DNA from: Lachnospiraceae bacterium
GTDB lineage: Bacteria > Bacillota > Clostridia > Lachnospirales > Lachnospiraceae
Reading direction: 5' to 3'
Assembly (NCBI GenBank): GCA_003520205.1
Contig: DOVG01000301.1
Location: forward strand, 1-9,909
Length of the DNA: 9,909 nucleotides
The position numbers and the translations under genes were made by a program. The notes below the pieces were generated by a model. That model was not told the DNA's origin and did no database searches. It saw only the letters and a list, made by a program, of their open reading frames with translations. Below, in pieces: positions 7,554 through 9,909 of the stretch. Position 1 is the stretch's first letter. Each line of letters starts with the position of its first letter.

Positions 7554-8573
7554 ATGATAAAGGAAGCAATAGAGAAAATCGTTAATAAGCAGGACTTAAC
7601 ATATGATGAGGCCTACACAGTCATGAATGAGATAATGAATGGAGAGTCAAGTCCGACACAGAATGCGGCATTTCTTTCCGCTTTATCTACAAAGAGTGCA
7701 AGGGCTGAGACAAAGGATGAGATAGCAGGATGTGCAGCAGCTATGAGAGATCATGCCATTCCTGTTAATACCAATATGGATATATTTGAGATAGTAGGAA
7801 CAGGCGGCGATCATGCACATAGCTTTAATATATCTACTACATCTGCACTTATCGCTGCAGCCGGTGGAATGAAAGTAGCTAAGCATGGAAACAGAGCGGC
7901 ATCTTCACAGTGTGGAACAGCGGACTGCCTGGAGGCGCTTGGTGTAAATATACAGCAGGATCCTGCTAAATGTATTGAACTTCTGAATGAAGTAGGAATG
8001 TGCTTTTTCTTTGCACAGAAGTATCATACATCTATGAAATATGTAGGTGCTATACGAAAGGAACTTGGCTTTAGAACAGTTTTCAATATACTTGGACCAC
8101 TTACAAATCCCGGTAAGCCTTCACAGATGCTTCTTGGAGTATATGATGAATATCTGGTAGAACCTCTTGCTCAGGTAATTAGTGATCTGGGAGTTAAGAG
8201 GGGAATGGTTGTCTATGGACAGGATAAGCTGGATGAGATATCACTTAGTTCACCTACAACTATATGTGAGATAAAGGATGGCTGGTATAAAACAAAGGTT
8301 ATAAAACCTGAAGATTTTGGATTCGAGACCTGTAAAAAGAGTGATCTGGCAGGTGGTACCCCGGAGGAAAATGCAAATATAACCAGAAGGATACTGAGTG
8401 GTGAGGAGAAAGGACCTAAGAGAGCAGCTACGCTGATGAACGCAGGAGCGGCACTTTATATAGGCGGTAAGGCACCTTCCATGAAGGACGGAATAAGTCT
8501 TGCTGAGGATATTATTTCTTCTGGTAAGGCAGTAGAGACTCTTGAGAGATTTGTTGAAGTAAGTAATCGCTAG
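7554..8573 (+). CDS. trpD: Anthranilate phosphoribosyltransferase
   Basis: TrpD transfers phosphoribosyl from PRPP to anthranilate, giving N-(5'-phosphoribosyl)anthranilate. The 339 residues match the family. An N-terminal helical part (about 1-65) precedes the PRPP/anthranilate site: GTGGD (82-86), FNIST (91-95), VAKHGNRAASSQCGTAD (108-124), GPLTNP (181-186), the metal-binding pair Asp227-Glu228 in KLDEIS, and NAGAALY (296-302). Two small departures from the commonest family wording are DHAHSFN, where DGANTFN-like sequences are usual, and SSQCGTAD, where SSxSGSAD is usual. Both keep the key residues. The start has a near-perfect ribosome site, AAGGAGGT (7537-7544), nine bases before ATG, the strongest in the operon. 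The 54 bases before it hold nothing else recognisable. trpC begins 11 bases after the stop. Confidence 0.97.
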   Translation: MIKEAIEKIVNKQDLTYDEAYTVMNEIMNGESSPTQNAAFLSALSTKSARAETKDEIAGCAAAMRDHAIPVNTNMDIFEIVGTGGDHAHSFNISTTSALIAAAGGMKVAKHGNRAASSQCGTADCLEALGVNIQQDPAKCIELLNEVGMCFFFAQKYHTSMKYVGAIRKELGFRTVFNILGPLTNPGKPSQMLLGVYDEYLVEPLAQVISDLGVKRGMVVYGQDKLDEISLSSPTTICEIKDGWYKTKVIKPEDFGFETCKKSDLAGGTPEENANITRRILSGEEKGPKRAATLMNAGAALYIGGKAPSMKDGISLAEDIISSGKAVETLERFVEVSNR

Positions 8574-8584
8574 AGGATATAGAT

Positions 8585-9391
8585 ATGATACTGGAAGAGC
8601 TTGCAAATAGCACAAGATTAAGAATAGAGAAACAGAAGCTTACCTATTCTGAGGAAGATATAAAAAGGGATGCATTTCTTCTTGCTGAAGGTGATAGAGA
8701 TAAGGGATTTGATTATCCTTTTGAGAAGGCGCTTAGAAGAGACGGTCTTTCTATTATTTCAGAAGTGAAGAAGGCTTCACCATCTAAAGGCGTTATAGCT
8801 GAGGCTTTCCCTTTTCTTGAAATAGCCAGAGAGTATGAAACGGCAGGAGCAGATGCGATAAGCTGTCTCACAGAACCGGAAAGGTTCAAGGGAAGTGATG
8901 AATATCTGAAAGCAATAACAAAGGAAGTTAAAATTCCCGTACTAAGAAAAGATTTTACAGTAGATTCATATATGATATATCAGGCAAAGCTTATGGGCGC
9001 TTCAGCCGTACTTCTTATAGCAGCGATACTGAGTGACAGTGAGCTAACGGAATACTTTGAGATAGCGGACCAGCTTGGACTTTCCTGCCTCTTCGAAGCA
9101 CATGATGCGGAGGAGGTTAAGAGATGCCTCGCTGTGGGAGCAAGGATAGTCGGTGTAAATAACCGTAATCTTAAGGACTTCACGGTGGATATAAGTAACA
9201 GCATCCGCCTCAGAGACATGGTTCCGTCAGATATAATATTCGTTTCGGAAAGCGGTATCATGACACCGGACGATGTAAAGGCTCTTTACGAGAACGGAAC
9301 GGATGCGGTACTTATAGGTGAGATGCTGATGAGAAGTTCTGATAAAGCAGGTCTTATACGTGAATTAAAGAATAATACTCTTATAGATTGA
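8585..9391 (+). CDS. trpC: Indole-3-glycerol phosphate synthase
   Basis: TrpC closes the indole ring, turning 1-(o-carboxyphenylamino)-1-deoxyribulose 5-phosphate into indole-3-glycerol phosphate with loss of CO2 and water. The 268-residue (beta/alpha)8 barrel is the monofunctional form, not fused to TrpF. The catalytic residues expected from the family are present: Glu60 and Lys62 in SEVKKASPSKG, Lys122 in RKDF, Glu171 in LFEAHD, Asn192 in VNNRNL and Ser223 in SESGI, with the phosphate-binding end LIGE at 243-246. The ribosome site AGAGGA (8572-8577) overlaps the trpD stop, pointing to translational coupling. From about base 9090 the gene becomes richer in G and C than its first half. A 69-base purine-rich spacer follows before trpF, longer than the spacing before trpC. 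Confidence 0.97.
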   Translation: MILEELANSTRLRIEKQKLTYSEEDIKRDAFLLAEGDRDKGFDYPFEKALRRDGLSIISEVKKASPSKGVIAEAFPFLEIAREYETAGADAISCLTEPERFKGSDEYLKAITKEVKIPVLRKDFTVDSYMIYQAKLMGASAVLLIAAILSDSELTEYFEIADQLGLSCLFEAHDAEEVKRCLAVGARIVGVNNRNLKDFTVDISNSIRLRDMVPSDIIFVSESGIMTPDDVKALYENGTDAVLIGEMLMRSSDKAGLIRELKNNTLID

Positions 9392-9460
9392 TTATGGAAG
9401 AGTAAGACGGTATAAGGGATAATTAAGAAGATAAGAGATAGTAAGGAAAACCGATAGGGA
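9392..9460 (+). other. Purine-rich trpC-trpF spacer
   Basis: These 69 bases contain very few C residues and long runs of A and G. No hairpin with a T tract and no open frame of note is visible. The only ribosome-site candidates are AAGGAAA (9443-9449) and AGGGA (9456-9460), the second directly abutting the ATG. Confidence 0.5.
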
Positions 9461-9909
9461 ATGGTGAAGATAAAGATATGCGGTTTAAAAAGAATAGAAG
9501 ATATCGAAGCTGCAAATGAACTTTGTCCGGAATATATAGGATTTGTCTTTGCGGATTTCAGTCACCGATGTGTGGATAAGGAAACAGCCGCGAAGCTGAG
9601 GGCTTGCCTGAGTCCCAGGATACAAGCGGTTGGAGTCTTTGTCGATGAGGATGTATCCTTTGTTGCAGAGCTTATGAACGAAGGTGCCATTGATATAGCA
9701 CAGCTTCATGGTACGGAAGACAACGGGTATATCGAAGAGCTGAGGCGGATGACTTCGGGAGCGGTGAAAGACCAAGCAGACAGAGTCGGAGCAGACAAGC
9801 TTGAATCTGACAAGCCTCGAATCATCAAGGCCTTCAACATGAGAAAGGTTAAGGATGTTTCCGAGATAGAAGCGTCATCTGCGGATCTTGTACTGGTGGA
9901 TTCGGGAAC
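9461..9909 (+). CDS. trpF: Phosphoribosylanthranilate isomerase, 5' part (runs off the window)
   Basis: TrpF isomerises phosphoribosylanthranilate to the substrate of TrpC. The frame is open from 9461 to the window end, giving 149 complete codons. The family marks are MVKIKICGLKR with the general base Cys7, YIGFVFA (25-31), VGVFVDE (57-63), QLHGTED (81-87), IIKAF (121-125) and LVLVDSG with the expected general acid Asp147. Family enzymes usually place that Asp near residue 126. The roughly 20 extra residues fall at about 98-119, a charged stretch built of a 15-bp repeat between helix 4 and strand 5. In (beta/alpha)8 barrels such alpha-beta loops lie opposite the active site, so activity may be kept; this is inference. 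The start is less certain than the others: ATG 9461 has AAGGAAA about 11 bases upstream (9443-9449), while GTG 9464 is also possible. Confidence 0.93.
   Translation, partial: MVKIKICGLKRIEDIEAANELCPEYIGFVFADFSHRCVDKETAAKLRACLSPRIQAVGVFVDEDVSFVAELMNEGAIDIAQLHGTEDNGYIEELRRMTSGAVKDQADRVGADKLESDKPRIIKAFNMRKVKDVSEIEASSADLVLVDSG
9776..9820 (+). repeat. Three-copy 15-bp imperfect tandem repeat inside trpF
   Basis: Three consecutive 15-base units begin at 9776, 9791 and 9806. Each has GACA at its fourth to seventh base, preceded by GCA in the first two and TCT in the third. Neighbouring units share about 10 of 15 bases by eye. Being in frame, they encode the pentads ADRVG, ADKLE and SDKPR (residues 106-120), with an A/S-D-K/R core. 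They make up most of the extra segment of TrpF. Confidence 0.6.

Noticed and set aside
1..9909. Mobile element, CRISPR array, phage or toxin-antitoxin content
   Set aside because: No transposase, integrase, regularly spaced repeats or unexplained gene-sized gaps are seen. Every stretch over 300 bases is accounted for by a gene or by the T-box leader.

Overview
The window looks like a stretch of ordinary chromosome from a low- to mid-GC Gram-positive anaerobe, most plausibly a Clostridia member close to Lachnospiraceae. The reasons are strong AGGAGG-type ribosome binding sites, heavy use of AGA (Arg) and ATA (Ile) codons, a T-box leader in front of an amino acid operon, and CarB and TrpE sequences of Firmicute style. 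This placement is inference; no marker gene fixes the species. Everything recognisable lies on the + strand.

Layout: (1) bases 1-83 are the last codons of glmS (glucosamine-6-phosphate synthase). (2) 146-4531 is carA-carB, both subunits of carbamoyl-phosphate synthase, the entry point to pyrimidines and arginine. (3) 4532-4948 holds no gene. It carries a promoter (TTGACA, 17-base spacer, TAGTAT) and a complete tRNA-sensing T-box riboswitch. The specifier codon reads UGG (Trp), and the tRNA-acceptor bulge reads UGGC, which demands discriminator base G, as bacterial tRNA-Trp has. A strong intrinsic terminator follows. (4) 4949-9909 is a tryptophan operon: a small tandem ACT-domain protein, then trpE, trpG, trpD, trpC and the first part of trpF, which runs off the window end.

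The biosynthetic genes form one pathway. TrpE-TrpG make anthranilate from chorismate and glutamine, TrpD adds phosphoribosyl, TrpF isomerises and TrpC closes the indole ring. trpB and trpA, which finish the pathway, are not in view and may lie just downstream. When uncharged tRNA-Trp accumulates, the T-box should let transcription continue into all of these genes, including the ACT protein.

The genes themselves are mostly textbook. The items most worth a second look are: the uncharacterised tandem-ACT protein as first gene under Trp T-box control; the leader architecture, which can be read almost base by base; a three-copy 15-bp imperfect tandem repeat that inserts charged pentads into TrpF; a rise in GC content starting in the 3' part of trpC and continuing in trpF; and the lack of a convincing terminator between carB and the trp leader. 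I found no mobile element, CRISPR array, tRNA, rRNA or obviously foreign gene, and no new multi-gene system.
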